DNA of 64,000 bases from contig CAZSNT010000018.1 in NCBI GenBank assembly GCA_964607765.1, forward strand, positions 1 through 64,000, read 5' to 3'. Origin of the DNA: CAZSNT01 sp964607765. GTDB taxonomy: Bacteria; Verrucomicrobiota; Lentisphaeria; Oligosphaerales; JABHEG01. Every line of letters starts with the position of its first letter. Positions within the stretch are counted from its first letter, which is position 1. Position numbers and translations under genes: made by a program. This document shows positions 41,482-50,706 of this stretch, piece by piece. The notes beneath the pieces are model-generated. The model searched no databases, was not told where the DNA came from, and was given only the letters and a program-made list of their open reading frames with translations.

Positions 41482-44136
41482 TCATGGGGGTGTCGCGGCG
41501 CCGAACCGGGTGAACGGCTCGTGGGCGAAAGTGAGCAGCGGGCGGGGCAGGGGAAGGACGCCCGTTTCCTGAGCCCGGGCCGCATCGGCCGCTGCTGCTG
41601 CGCGTTGGTGCTCCAGGCGTTTCAGGCTGGGCGAGTAGGCCAGATCCGGCACGACCGGGCCAATCATGTGTGCCAGAACGTGCCCCAACGCCTGGGTGCG
41701 GAAAGCAAACTGCAGCGGTGAGACGGACATGTTCCGTGTCGCCTGCTGCGCGCCGCCGGGCCCCGGGTTCTGCTCAGGGATCAGGTCAGCGACCGGAATG
41801 GCAACGACATTCCCCTTCCAGCAGATCCGTGCAGTGGCTGCCGGCGTTTCGCCGTTGGGCATGGTGAATGCGACCGTTGCCCCGCACTGAGTCAGGAATT
41901 CCGTCAACGCCTGCCCCCGGCCGATGCTCTCTTCCGGGGCAATCGCTGCGGCATTGGCCCGGAAGATCTCCAGTAGCCGCGCTGGGTCCGTTCCCAGCCG
42001 GTTCGCACGTCCCAGGCGGTGCCACAGGAGCTGCCGCCGCCAATAGCGGTAGTCCACGAGCCCCGGCGGGGCCCGGTAGTAAGCACGATCGCCACCCGCC
42101 TTCTGCATCAGCCCCATCGCAACGGGCTCGACCGTGAGTCCTTCGAAGGGAGCGAGCAGACGGCCTGCACACCGGATCGCGACTGCGGCATCGTTCTTCT
42201 GCAGCGCGAGCAGGAGCCGGGCGGCTGTCCGTTCCGCCTCATCTGCTCCAAGCCTGTTCCTGACCTGCCTGGCTCGGAGTCGGCCGATGCGTTCGAACAG
42301 CGGCTCCATCGCCTCCATGTCGCCGGTGACCAGCTTGCTCATGAAAAGACGCTCGTGCGCGAGGACGTCAAAGGGGAACAGCTGGGCCTCACGCTGGAAG
42401 AAGCTACGCGCTGTGTCGTGCTTGCGCAGGCCACCGTATGCCAGCCCGATTTCGCCGTTCACGTGTGCGAAGTTGGGGTCGAGCAGGAAGGCCCGCCGCA
42501 GATGCGGCAGCGCCAGGCTCGGGTTGCGCAGCTTGTTGTTCGCGGCAATGCCGGCGAACGCGTGGGCGCGGACGTTGCCGGGATCGACCTGGGCGCAGCG
42601 CCTGAAATGCTCGTAGGCTTTCCGGTATGCTGTCTGGGCTGCTGCCTGATGTCCGTGGTCGCGCAGGTGACGCCCCCGCTCTTCGCAGAGCCGGGCTTTG
42701 CGGAATCCCCAGCCGGTTCTGACATGGCGCGTCGCGACCGTGAAGCCGTAGACAGCAACCATCAGGGCGACGGGCACACACAGAAGGTGAAGGGCAGGGG
42801 GGCGCAAGTCGGGCCGGCTGCGTACGTGCAGGCGCGGCCGCCATAGCAACCCCAGGAACATGAAGCCGAGCAGGGAAGAGGGCGGCTGGACGAGAGTTTT
42901 GTCGAGCATGCCGTGTCCGACGATCATGAAAGCGGTGAAATGCACGGCCCGCCAGAACGGCGTGGCGCGCGGTCGCCTGAACAGCGGGCAGAGCAGCACA
43001 GGCCAGATAACGGCCGCGGGAATTCCCAGGCAGGCAGCCACGTGAAGCAGCTCGTTGTGCGGGTGTTCCGTGACCGTGGCCGCGACACGGCGTTGCTTGT
43101 GAGCCAGTGACCGGTACTTGACGAATTCGCGGCGAAAGTTGCCCGGGCCGACACCGAAAAAGCGGTAGTCACACACCATGTGCGCCGTCTGAGTGTAGAG
43201 CGGAATGCGAATATCCTCGCTGAGCATCCGTGTAACTCGTTCGGGTGTGAACATGAGGACCTCAACGACAGCCACAGCCGCCGCGACAGCAACAGCGCAG
43301 CGAAGTGTCTTGCTGAGCCTCGGCATGACGCCGTGCAGCATGACGTAGCCGGCGAGAACAACCCACGTACCCAGGCACCGCGCTTTGAACGCCAGGACGA
43401 GGCCCAGGGCAGCTGTACCTGCAATCCATGCAGTCCGACGCAGGCGGTCCGGCGCAAATCGCCGGCGTGAGGCACGCTCGGGCCCACGACGACGCGTTGC
43501 GGCAACGACCCACGGCCAGGGCAGCAGAGCCACGACGAGCGTGGACATCCAGTTAGGGTTGCCGGCCAAGGCCATCATGTCGGCGCCGGTGTTCCATTGC
43601 CAGAAACCGTGCGCGAGTTGCACACCCCACAGCACAGTCATCATCAGCGGAAACTGCCGCGGCAACAGTCCACGTGGACACACCGCAAAGAAGAGTGGGA
43701 TTCCCAGATACCCGATCTGGGCAAACACGAGTTCGGACGCCACTGTCTTGCCATGGGCCGCGCTGGCCGCGCAGAGCAGCGCAAAGAGCAGGAAAACCAG
43801 CTGCAATCCCCCGGCCAAAGCCCGGCGATTTTTTCCTGGTTCGGATCCCGCAACCGTGCCGGAACGAAGCGGCCCGAGAGGAACGAGGAGCAGGTAGCTC
43901 AAGCTCATCAGGGACAGCCAGACGAAGGTCGGCAGGGGAACATGGAACAAGTAGCGAACGCCCAGCCCAACGGGAATCACGAGGGCCAGGGGGTAAGAGA
44001 TGAATGGGAACAGGGCGAGCAGCCAACGGACCAGGTTCAAAGCGGCGGGATGATGCCCAGGGCCGGCCGCCGCGCGCGCCGCGCGCCCGGTGTCAGCCTG
44101 TGTGGTCCGGTCAGTTCCGTCGCTCTCAGGGTGCAT
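41482..44136 (-). CDS. O-antigen ligase (Wzy_C)-like membrane protein with TPR region
   Basis: The 884-aa product has about twelve membrane helices in its first 450 residues and the O-antigen ligase/polymerase signature FGVGPGNF followed by TEHPHNELLHVAACLG (His, Asn). A helical TPR-like tail (about 480-680: AAQTAYRKAYEHFRRCAQVDPGNVRAHAFAG...ALPHLRRAFLLDPNFAHV) and a roughly 200-residue C-terminal region of unknown type follow. It probably transfers or polymerises surface glycans in the inner membrane. A GT9 heptosyltransferase is divergent from it. The start at 44136 lacks a visible Shine-Dalgarno sequence. Confidence 0.82.
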   Translation of the reverse strand: MHPESDGTDRTTQADTGRAARAAAGPGHHPAALNLVRWLLALFPFISYPLALVIPVGLGVRYLFHVPLPTFVWLSLMSLSYLLLVPLGPLRSGTVAGSEPGKNRRALAGGLQLVFLLFALLCAASAAHGKTVASELVFAQIGYLGIPLFFAVCPRGLLPRQFPLMMTVLWGVQLAHGFWQWNTGADMMALAGNPNWMSTLVVALLPWPWVVAATRRRGPERASRRRFAPDRLRRTAWIAGTAALGLVLAFKARCLGTWVVLAGYVMLHGVMPRLSKTLRCAVAVAAAVAVVEVLMFTPERVTRMLSEDIRIPLYTQTAHMVCDYRFFGVGPGNFRREFVKYRSLAHKQRRVAATVTEHPHNELLHVAACLGIPAAVIWPVLLCPLFRRPRATPFWRAVHFTAFMIVGHGMLDKTLVQPPSSLLGFMFLGLLWRPRLHVRSRPDLRPPALHLLCVPVALMVAVYGFTVATRHVRTGWGFRKARLCEERGRHLRDHGHQAAAQTAYRKAYEHFRRCAQVDPGNVRAHAFAGIAANNKLRNPSLALPHLRRAFLLDPNFAHVNGEIGLAYGGLRKHDTARSFFQREAQLFPFDVLAHERLFMSKLVTGDMEAMEPLFERIGRLRARQVRNRLGADEAERTAARLLLALQKNDAAVAIRCAGRLLAPFEGLTVEPVAMGLMQKAGGDRAYYRAPPGLVDYRYWRRQLLWHRLGRANRLGTDPARLLEIFRANAAAIAPEESIGRGQALTEFLTQCGATVAFTMPNGETPAATARICWKGNVVAIPVADLIPEQNPGPGGAQQATRNMSVSPLQFAFRTQALGHVLAHMIGPVVPDLAYSPSLKRLEHQRAAAAADAARAQETGVLPLPRPLLTFAHEPFTRFGAATPP

Positions 44137-44254
44137 GTGCAGGGAGGATCCCGGCCCGGAATGGGGTTAAGTTAAGCGCGCTGTCAATCTCTGGGCGGTC
44201 CGTCCAGATCAACTTACACGGTTGAATCGAACTCGACAATGCCGAAGAGAAAAC

Positions 44255-45175
44255 GTGGGTAACGATCGAGCAATCGTGATGCGGGCCGGTGCGCTGGGCG
44301 ACTTTGTGGTTACACTGCCGCTCCTTCGAGGGCTGCGCCGGTGCGGGCGTGATGTGCACCTGATCACGCGCCGCTCCTACGCGTCGCTTCTGCCGCCTGA
44401 CCTGGCGGACATCGTGTGCGTTGACTGTGACGCGTCCGCCATCGCACACCTGTACGACGACAGTCTCGAGTCGGTCAGCACGGAGTTGCGCAATCTGTTC
44501 GCAGGGGCTCGCGTGTACCTCTGCGGTTCCGTTGACACGGGCCTCGAACGCAACCTGGTTCGGTTGGGAGTGAGGGACATCTGCTGGTTGGATCCGCGTC
44601 CAAAACGTCCGCCGCACATCGCCGTGCAATTCCTGGAACGGGCAGGTATGCGGCCTGGAACAAAGCTGCTGGATACGCCGCTGTGGCAGGGTTGCGGCGG
44701 CGGCACGGGACTGTGGCTGCATCCGGGCAGCGGCAGTTGCGACAAGAACTGTCCGCCGGAGTTCTTCGCTGCAGTGGCGCGACGCTGGCAGGAACGATTG
44801 GGCAGCGATGTGTGGGTCTCGTTCGGAGAGGCGGACATGGACGTGATGGCGCTCTGCCGGGAACAACTGCAGCGCCGCGGCGTAACGGCCGGCGTCGTGG
44901 TGCGGCCGTCACTGCCGGAGCTGCGGAGCTTGCTGTTGTCGCGCGCTCGTGTGTACGTGGGCAACGACAGCGGCGTGAGTCACCTTGCTGCCGCGTCAGG
45001 CGTACGAACTGTTGCCGTGTTCCGCACGACGGACCCGCGCGTGTGGCGCCCGATCGGCAACTGCCGCGTGTGCAGGTTCAATCCGGAACTCGGTACGTCG
45101 ACGAACGTGAGTCAGTGCTGGGCGGCGGTCGAGAAGTTGCTGGACGAGCAGGAGACAGGGCAGGGGGTATCCTGA
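44255..45175 (+). CDS. GT9-family glycosyltransferase (heptosyltransferase-like)
   Basis: The 306-aa protein matches ADP-heptose:LPS heptosyltransferases: VMRAGALGDFVVTLPLLRGLRR at the N-terminus, WLHPGSGSCDKNCPPEFFAAVA in the middle (nucleotide-sugar domain), and VYVGNDSGVSHLAAASGV near 240-257. It would add a sugar to the LPS core. GTG at 44255 follows AAGAGA; the TTG at 44222 is an upstream alternative. It is paired divergently with the O-antigen ligase-like gene, consistent with envelope polysaccharide assembly. Confidence 0.88.
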   Translation: MGNDRAIVMRAGALGDFVVTLPLLRGLRRCGRDVHLITRRSYASLLPPDLADIVCVDCDASAIAHLYDDSLESVSTELRNLFAGARVYLCGSVDTGLERNLVRLGVRDICWLDPRPKRPPHIAVQFLERAGMRPGTKLLDTPLWQGCGGGTGLWLHPGSGSCDKNCPPEFFAAVARRWQERLGSDVWVSFGEADMDVMALCREQLQRRGVTAGVVVRPSLPELRSLLLSRARVYVGNDSGVSHLAAASGVRTVAVFRTTDPRVWRPIGNCRVCRFNPELGTSTNVSQCWAAVEKLLDEQETGQGVS

Positions 45176-45224
45176 CCACCGCCTTCACCGGAAACGAACG
45201 GAACGAGTCTGCAGCGCACCCGCT

Positions 45225-45599
45225 TCAGGCATCTTCCATCAGCTTCTTGATACGCTCTGATGGATCCTGCCGCGAGTCGTCACGCGTCTCTGTCGCCTCC
45301 TGTTCCGGTCCGGCCGACTGCGACGCATGCCCGAGGCCCGGGCGTCGGCGCCAACAGGCACAGAACGTCAGCAGCAGGCAGAGGAACAGGCAGGCTGCAG
45401 CCACTGTTGCGCTGATTGAGCCCCAGTCATACGCCAATTGACCGGTGGATGGCTGGAGCTTGAACGACATCTCGGTGAGCAGCCGAGCCGTACCCCACAT
45501 GATCATGGCGGCAACGAAACAGCCGCGACGCTGAACGAAGTCGTTCCGAACGCACAGAAAGGCGAGCAAACACAGCAGGATTCCGGTTTCAGACACCAT
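45225..45599 (-). CDS. Small membrane protein, unknown
   Basis: The 124-aa product has three hydrophobic segments (about 4-18, 27-44 and 60-82) and a hydrophilic C-terminal tail (EQEATETRDDSRQDPSERIKKLMED). No family was recognised. AGGAG 9 nt upstream supports the ATG at 45599. It is convergent with the heptosyltransferase gene. The 293-bp gap 45600-45892 upstream contains an 8-bp repeat and otherwise nothing clear. Confidence 0.7.
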   Translation of the reverse strand: MVSETGILLCLLAFLCVRNDFVQRRGCFVAAMIMWGTARLLTEMSFKLQPSTGQLAYDWGSISATVAAACLFLCLLLTFCACWRRRPGLGHASQSAGPEQEATETRDDSRQDPSERIKKLMEDA

Positions 45600-45734
45600 T
45601 CGACTTCTCTCCTGATGAGTCGTCCGGCCGCGATTCCGACCGCCTGCCCGGCGGCATCCGGGCAACACCAACACAATACCCATCGATCCCAGGTTCGCAA
45701 AAGGGATGGGGGGCGATGGGTGCGGGGAAAAGCT

Positions 45735-45766
45735 GAGTCACTCACTCGCTCTGTCATCGAGTCATT
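45735..45766. repeat. Degenerate 8-bp repeat upstream of the flavoprotein gene
   Basis: Four phased 8-mers (GAGTCACT, CACTCGCT, CTGTCATC, GAGTCATT) share a GTCA-like core. They lie 126 bp before the flavoprotein start, unlike the ahbC, obg and GCS2 repeats, which sit next to the start codon. Confidence 0.5.
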
Positions 45767-45892
45767 CAGCCGCTGGTCGCATCACGAAGTCTGAGTGGGG
45801 GCAGGGGCGCGCGGCACTTGATCGGCAGACACAGTGCCTCATATTACCAGCTCTCCTGTCACGTTCCGTTTTCTCTTGGGGAGTCCTGGCCG

Positions 45893-47917
45893 ATGCGAAC
45901 AGAATCTGCGATCTTCACGCTCGACGACGGCTCTGCCGTGACCATTCCCGTGCACTCTGTCAACACGCTGATTGTGGGGGCAGGCGCCGCAGGGCTGAAG
46001 TGTGCGAATGCCTTGAAGGGACTGGGCGTCGACGACATTGCCATCGTGGTGGACCGGCTGGGCAATGGTACGTCGAACAACTCCGGCTCGGACAAGCAGA
46101 CCTACTACAAGATCGGTATCATGGGGGACGAACCCGACAGCCCCATGGACTTTGCCCGTTCCCTTTTTCAGGGCGGCATGATGCACGGAGACATCGCCTA
46201 CATCGAAGGGGTCGGGTCAGCACCGGCGTTTTTCGATCTCTGCCGGCTCGGTGTACCGTTCCCGTTCAACCGATTTGGCGCCTACGTCGGCTACAAGACA
46301 GACCACGACCCGCGCCAACGTGCGACGTCTGCCGGGCCCAAGACATCGCAGTTCATGTTCAAGCGCCTTCTGGCTGAGGCCCGGCACCACCAGATCCCCA
46401 TCTTCAACCGTCACGAAGCCGTGAAGTTGCTGACTGCTGCCACAGACGACGGTCGGCGAGTGACGGGTGTTGTGTGTCTTGACGCCGAATCCCATTACAC
46501 GGACCACCTTGGCCTGACGCTCTTCAACGCCCGCAACGTTGTTCTGGCCACCGGCGGCCCGGGCGAGATGTACCAGATCAGCGTGTGGCCCTGCGGGCAG
46601 GTAGGATCACACGGCCTGGCGCTGGAGGCGGGGGCTGTTGCGAACAACCTCACAGAACTGCAGTACGGCTTGGCTTCGGTGAAGTTCCGCTGGAACCTGT
46701 CCGGGACCTACCAACAGGTCATCCCGGACTACTTCAGTACGGACGCATCGGGCACAGGCGAGCGGCACTACTTCCTTCACGACTATTTCCAGGACATGGG
46801 CACGCTTGCAACCAATGTATTCCTCAAAGGCTACCAATGGCCCTTCCATGCATCGCGACTGCAGGACCAGGGCTCATCGCTTGTGGACATTGCCGTTCAT
46901 CGTGAGATCGAGGCGGGGCGACGGGTGTTCATGGACTTCATGCGCAACCCCACGCCGGGCGCGGGGATGGCCCCCTTCAGCTTCGAATCGCTTGGGGATG
47001 AGGCCCGGGTCTACCTGGAGAAGTCGGGCGCGCTGCAAAACACTCCCTACGAACGGCTGCAGCACATGAACCAGCAGAGCATCGATCTCTACGCGGAGCA
47101 TGGGATTGACCTGCGGGAACCGCTCGAGGTCGCTGTCTGTGCCCAGCATTGCAACGGCGGAATGCGCGGCAATATCTGGTGGGAGACGAGTGTGGCGCAC
47201 CTCTTTGCCATCGGTGAGCTGAACGGCTCACACGGCGTCAGACCGGGCGGCAGCGCTCTGAACAGCGGGCAGGTCGGCGCTGCCCGAGCTGCCCAGTACA
47301 TTGCGAATGTGTACAACAGTCCGCCCCCGCCGGTTCAGGACTTCGCAGGACTGGCCGAAATGCAGGTGCGGCAGCAACTCACGGAGTACCACAGTTGGCT
47401 GTCCGACGCCGACGGTATGCTCGACCTCGACTCCGTGCGGCCGCAGATCCAGCAACGCATGTCCGCACACGGCGCATTTGTCCGCAGTCTCGCGGGTGTC
47501 ACGGGCGCTGTCTCTGATGCGAAGGCCCTCTACAACCGAATTCGGGAACATGGGATTCGCTGCAAAAACGCGCGCCTGCTCGGCCGCGCGGCGCAGGACA
47601 AGTTCCTCGCTCTGACTAGCGTGGCCTTCCTCGACGCGCTGCGCTACTACATAGAGAACGACGGCGGCAGTCGGGGGGGCTACATGATTCTGGACGACAG
47701 CGGGGACTTGACCGTGGACAGCAAACGCGGCTCCGAGTTGCGGCATCGTCCCGAGAACATGGCCAAACGCAGCGAAATCCTCGAAGTACAGATCAAGGGG
47801 GATGGGGCAGGGGATTGCGACATCACTTCCGTGCCAGTGCGCTCTTTGCCTCAGGACGACAGCTGGTTCGAGACAACGTGGCAGGCATGTAACGAGGGTC
47901 GGGTGTTCCGCGCCTGA
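45893..47917 (+). CDS. FAD-dependent oxidoreductase, fumarate reductase/succinate dehydrogenase flavoprotein-like
   Basis: The 674-aa product has an FAD-binding Rossmann motif (NTLIVGAGAAGLKCANALKG) and NSGSDKQTYYK, a Ser/Gly-rich loop used for FAD in this superfamily. NVVLATGGPGEMY, AQHCNGGMRGN, and the C-terminal GELNGSHGVRPGGSALNSGQVGA cofactor segment follow. A helical C-terminal domain completes it. No signal peptide, heme site or adjacent iron-sulfur/membrane subunit genes are present, so it is not a standard respiratory complex. The substrate is unknown. GGGGAG precedes the ATG at 45893. Confidence 0.82.
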   Translation: MRTESAIFTLDDGSAVTIPVHSVNTLIVGAGAAGLKCANALKGLGVDDIAIVVDRLGNGTSNNSGSDKQTYYKIGIMGDEPDSPMDFARSLFQGGMMHGDIAYIEGVGSAPAFFDLCRLGVPFPFNRFGAYVGYKTDHDPRQRATSAGPKTSQFMFKRLLAEARHHQIPIFNRHEAVKLLTAATDDGRRVTGVVCLDAESHYTDHLGLTLFNARNVVLATGGPGEMYQISVWPCGQVGSHGLALEAGAVANNLTELQYGLASVKFRWNLSGTYQQVIPDYFSTDASGTGERHYFLHDYFQDMGTLATNVFLKGYQWPFHASRLQDQGSSLVDIAVHREIEAGRRVFMDFMRNPTPGAGMAPFSFESLGDEARVYLEKSGALQNTPYERLQHMNQQSIDLYAEHGIDLREPLEVAVCAQHCNGGMRGNIWWETSVAHLFAIGELNGSHGVRPGGSALNSGQVGAARAAQYIANVYNSPPPPVQDFAGLAEMQVRQQLTEYHSWLSDADGMLDLDSVRPQIQQRMSAHGAFVRSLAGVTGAVSDAKALYNRIREHGIRCKNARLLGRAAQDKFLALTSVAFLDALRYYIENDGGSRGGYMILDDSGDLTVDSKRGSELRHRPENMAKRSEILEVQIKGDGAGDCDITSVPVRSLPQDDSWFETTWQACNEGRVFRA

Positions 47918-47976
47918 CTCCGCGTTCGTTGAGCGCTGCCGTCGGCGTCTCCACCCCCGCCGGCCTCCCTCGGAAC

Positions 47977-48945
47977 TCAGTAGAGGTTCGGTGGGAGTGC
48001 GCCGCGAGCGCGTGCCATCTCCTTTACCAACACGTCCAGCGCGGACTCGCCGTCAAGCGTGTTGGGCTCCACAAAATCGCCGGCTGCAAAGTCATTCCAG
48101 CTCGAAACCACGATATACCGCGCTTCCGCAGAGAATGCAGCCCAAAGCGCACGGCGCAGCGTTTTGCCTTTCAGCCGGGGCGTGGCCCACGCGCGCTCGT
48201 CCCGCACAGCACCGCCCCCCACACAGCCGCCGCTCACAAAGGCCTGATGCCCGTCCGCGCTCAACTGAAACACCCCACCGGAAGCGCTCCCAGTGAGCGT
48301 CCACGGCGCCCCTGCGCCAACAGCCCGAACGAACGCAAGCGCCGGATGGTTCCCTCTCAGTCGCCCCGTGCCTTCCCCAAGCAGGACCAACGGTCGCCCG
48401 TTGAGCCGGAAGTGCGCTGGGCTGCGTCCTAACCCATTCGTAATGTGCCAGTTAGTAAACATCCTAAGGGAAGCCGCGCCGCCGTGCTCACCGGTACTGT
48501 CACGAAGGCACAGGGCAATCTTCGGGTGATCGCGTCCCCCACCAGACTCCGCGACACGGAAGAAGCGCGTATAGCTCTCCAGCTTGAACTTCTCCGTCAC
48601 ATCGCTCAGATCAACAGTAACCAAGACCACATCGATGCCGAGCCGCCGGAATCGCACCCAGTCCCGCTCCATGCGCTCCTCGGTCCAACCGTGGTAGTTC
48701 GGCATAGGCGCGGCAATCCGTCGAACAGAACTGGCGCCGTAGGGATGGTAGACAAGCATAAACACCGGAGGATTCCCCGTCCCGTACATGATCACCGGAG
48801 GCAACTCACGCACAGCACAGCCGACGAGCACCACCGCACAGGCCAGCACAGTGAAGCCAAACAGCAACCGCCGGAACGCGCCTCGGGTACGGTCTTCTCC
48901 GCCCCAATGCACTGACAGGAATCTCCCACGCGACGCCCCAGTCAT
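47977..48945 (-). CDS. GH99-like (endo-mannanase/WbsX-type) lipoprotein
   Basis: The 322-aa product has a basic N-terminus, one hydrophobic segment and lipobox VLVGC (about residue 42), so it is exported and lipid-anchored. Sequence features recall the GH99/GH71-like superfamily of TIM-barrel proteins: MLVYHPYGASS, MERDWVRFRRLGIDVVLVTVDL, and a C-terminal VVSSWNDFAAGDFVEPNTLDG, equivalent to the SWNEWxEGxxIEP motif. The ATG at 48945 overlaps the TGA of the upstream zinc-ribbon gene by one base, and AGGAGG lies 9 nt upstream. A glycan role is inferred. Confidence 0.72.
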   Translation of the reverse strand: MTGASRGRFLSVHWGGEDRTRGAFRRLLFGFTVLACAVVLVGCAVRELPPVIMYGTGNPPVFMLVYHPYGASSVRRIAAPMPNYHGWTEERMERDWVRFRRLGIDVVLVTVDLSDVTEKFKLESYTRFFRVAESGGGRDHPKIALCLRDSTGEHGGAASLRMFTNWHITNGLGRSPAHFRLNGRPLVLLGEGTGRLRGNHPALAFVRAVGAGAPWTLTGSASGGVFQLSADGHQAFVSGGCVGGGAVRDERAWATPRLKGKTLRRALWAAFSAEARYIVVSSWNDFAAGDFVEPNTLDGESALDVLVKEMARARGALPPNLY

Positions 48946-49388
48946 CACAAGTCCTCCTCCGGGGCATCATCATCCGCAATGCCTCGCGCCTCAAAGCTCT
49001 CACAGTCGTCCATGGGTTCAACATCGCGGTCGTGCAAAAGACATCGGCTGACAAAAGGATGCACCAAATACTGCGAGCAGTCTCGACAGAATCGCGCCTC
49101 GCCAGGCTTCGACTCCAGATCCACGCGCTTGGAATCCACATTCGCGCCGCCCAGGAAATCGGCCAGACGCGAAGACGCCTCCTGCTTCGCCTGTTCCGGG
49201 CGACCGGTCGATGCAGGCTCATCGGCGCGCGGTATCTCAGCACCACACAGCGCGCAGGCGAAGACTTCACCGACGAACGTCCAGCCGTCCATGCGCTTCT
49301 CACTCTTCACTACGGAGTCCTGCCCACACGCATCGCAGTGGAATGAACTTCCGCTTCTCAGTTGGGCCGTACCGACAGCCTTACTCAT
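48945..49388 (-). CDS. Zinc-ribbon protein, unknown
   Basis: The 147-aa cytoplasmic-type protein carries two Cys pairs near the N-terminus (C-x2-C at FHCDACGQ, then FACALCG about 28 residues on), a classic zinc ribbon. A second C-terminal metal set follows (CRDCSQY...SRCLLHDRDV...CESF). The tail is acidic. It is translationally coupled to the downstream GH99-like lipoprotein. No family name was recalled with confidence. The 328-bp upstream gap (49389-49716) holds no supported gene; it is slightly AT-richer than its surroundings. Confidence 0.75.
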   Translation of the reverse strand: MSKAVGTAQLRSGSSFHCDACGQDSVVKSEKRMDGWTFVGEVFACALCGAEIPRADEPASTGRPEQAKQEASSRLADFLGGANVDSKRVDLESKPGEARFCRDCSQYLVHPFVSRCLLHDRDVEPMDDCESFEARGIADDDAPEEDL

Positions 49389-49716
49389 TCCGCACGGGAC
49401 CTTTCCGGTTGGCCGCCAAGCCTTGCAGCCTCACTGTTGTGTGACGGGGCGCACAGTAGCATTTTGCCCGAGTCCTTACAAACAGCCGCCCCTGCCTCAT
49501 GGGTCGCATAATACATGTTATGTCGTTCCGGGGTTTTGGTTTTGTCGGGGGCGTGGTTGCGGAACAGCTTGGACAGCAGAGCGTTGTGATGTTGTTGATA
49601 GACGCTGTCAATAACTTTGGAACAAGTTGTGGGGGCAAGTGGGATGTGCACAGTGCGCAGCAATCAAATGAGGCGGCAAGGCGCTGAGGAGCAGTAGACC
49701 GCGTACCCCGCAGTGC

Positions 49717-50706
49717 TCAGCCGGTGCGGCAGGAAGTGAGGATCTCGCAAGCAACACCGGCGGGGTCGCTGCTCTGGGTTACCGTGATCTGCAACGCTTC
49801 GGGGTGCTGGTTCCGGAACCACGTCCGCTGGCGCTTGGCATACTGAGCAGTGCGCGTGGCGATCAGGTCGGCGAGTTCGGGCAGTGAGTCAAGGTCACCA
49901 CGGAGGAAGGCCGCGATCAGGTTGTAGCCCAGTGCCTGTCTGGCGGTCGGCGTTGTGAGGAGTCCGTCTGCCACGAGCTGCTCGGTTTCTTCGATCCATC
50001 CGCCGTCGAGCATGCCCCGCGTCCTGGCAGCGATCCATTCGCGGTGCGTTTGCGGGTCGGGCGGCATGAGGACGAATTGGCGGAAGGCAGGCGACGGTGC
50101 ACGCTGTCGGTCGGGTGTTGCGGTTTGGGCCGCGCGCGGGAGACGACCGGAGAGCCTGAGCACCTCGACGGCGCGCAGGAGTCGGCGCGGGTTCTGCAGC
50201 AAGGCTGGTTGCAGCGCATTGGTCGCTGCGCGCCGCAGCTCGGCCAGCAGTCGTTCCGGTCCGCCGGGTTGCGCGTACTCCTGTTCGATACTGCTGAACA
50301 GCTCTCTGTCTGCGGGGAGCAACTCCAGCCCGTAGATGAGCGCGCGCGCATACAGTCCGGTGCCGCCGGCAAGAACGGCGGAGCCACCGTGCTGCCCCAG
50401 TTCCTCGAGGATCGGGGCCGCGCGCTGGACGTACATGTTTGTGTCGAACGGTGCGTGGATATCGACAATGTCGATCATGTGATGGGGCACGCGCTGCTGC
50501 AGGTCTGGGGATGGCTTGGCCGTCCCGGCGTCCATTCGCTTGTAGACCTGCATGGAATCGCAGGAGACGATGTGGGCGTTGAGCCTCTCGGCGAGGGAGA
50601 TGGCAACGGCGGTCTTACCGCTGCACGTGGGGCCCAGCACGGCTATGCAGGGCGGCACGCCCTCACGAGTCGTCGGGTGCTGTGTCGCTAGTCGGCTCTT
50701 GCTCAT
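49717..50706 (-). CDS. miaA: tRNA dimethylallyltransferase
   Basis: MiaA (329 aa from 50706) attaches a dimethylallyl group to A37 of tRNAs reading UNN codons. Motifs are the P-loop VLGPTCSGKTAVAISLAERL, IVSCDSMQVYKRMDAGTAKP, HHMIDIVDI, LAGGTGLYARALIYG, and QALGYNLI. The start is uncertain: the ATG at 50706 lies inside lspA with no Shine-Dalgarno sequence, while a GTG at 50658 would give VPPCIAVLGPT, closer to the usual short N-terminus. It overlaps or abuts lspA upstream. Confidence 0.95.
   Translation of the reverse strand: MSKSRLATQHPTTREGVPPCIAVLGPTCSGKTAVAISLAERLNAHIVSCDSMQVYKRMDAGTAKPSPDLQQRVPHHMIDIVDIHAPFDTNMYVQRAAPILEELGQHGGSAVLAGGTGLYARALIYGLELLPADRELFSSIEQEYAQPGGPERLLAELRRAATNALQPALLQNPRRLLRAVEVLRLSGRLPRAAQTATPDRQRAPSPAFRQFVLMPPDPQTHREWIAARTRGMLDGGWIEETEQLVADGLLTTPTARQALGYNLIAAFLRGDLDSLPELADLIATRTAQYAKRQRTWFRNQHPEALQITVTQSSDPAGVACEILTSCRTG

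Noticed and set aside
49499..49687. 62-aa plus-strand open frame upstream of the zinc-ribbon gene
   Set aside because: No ribosome-binding site and no family resemblance; it lies in a leader region on the opposite strand.
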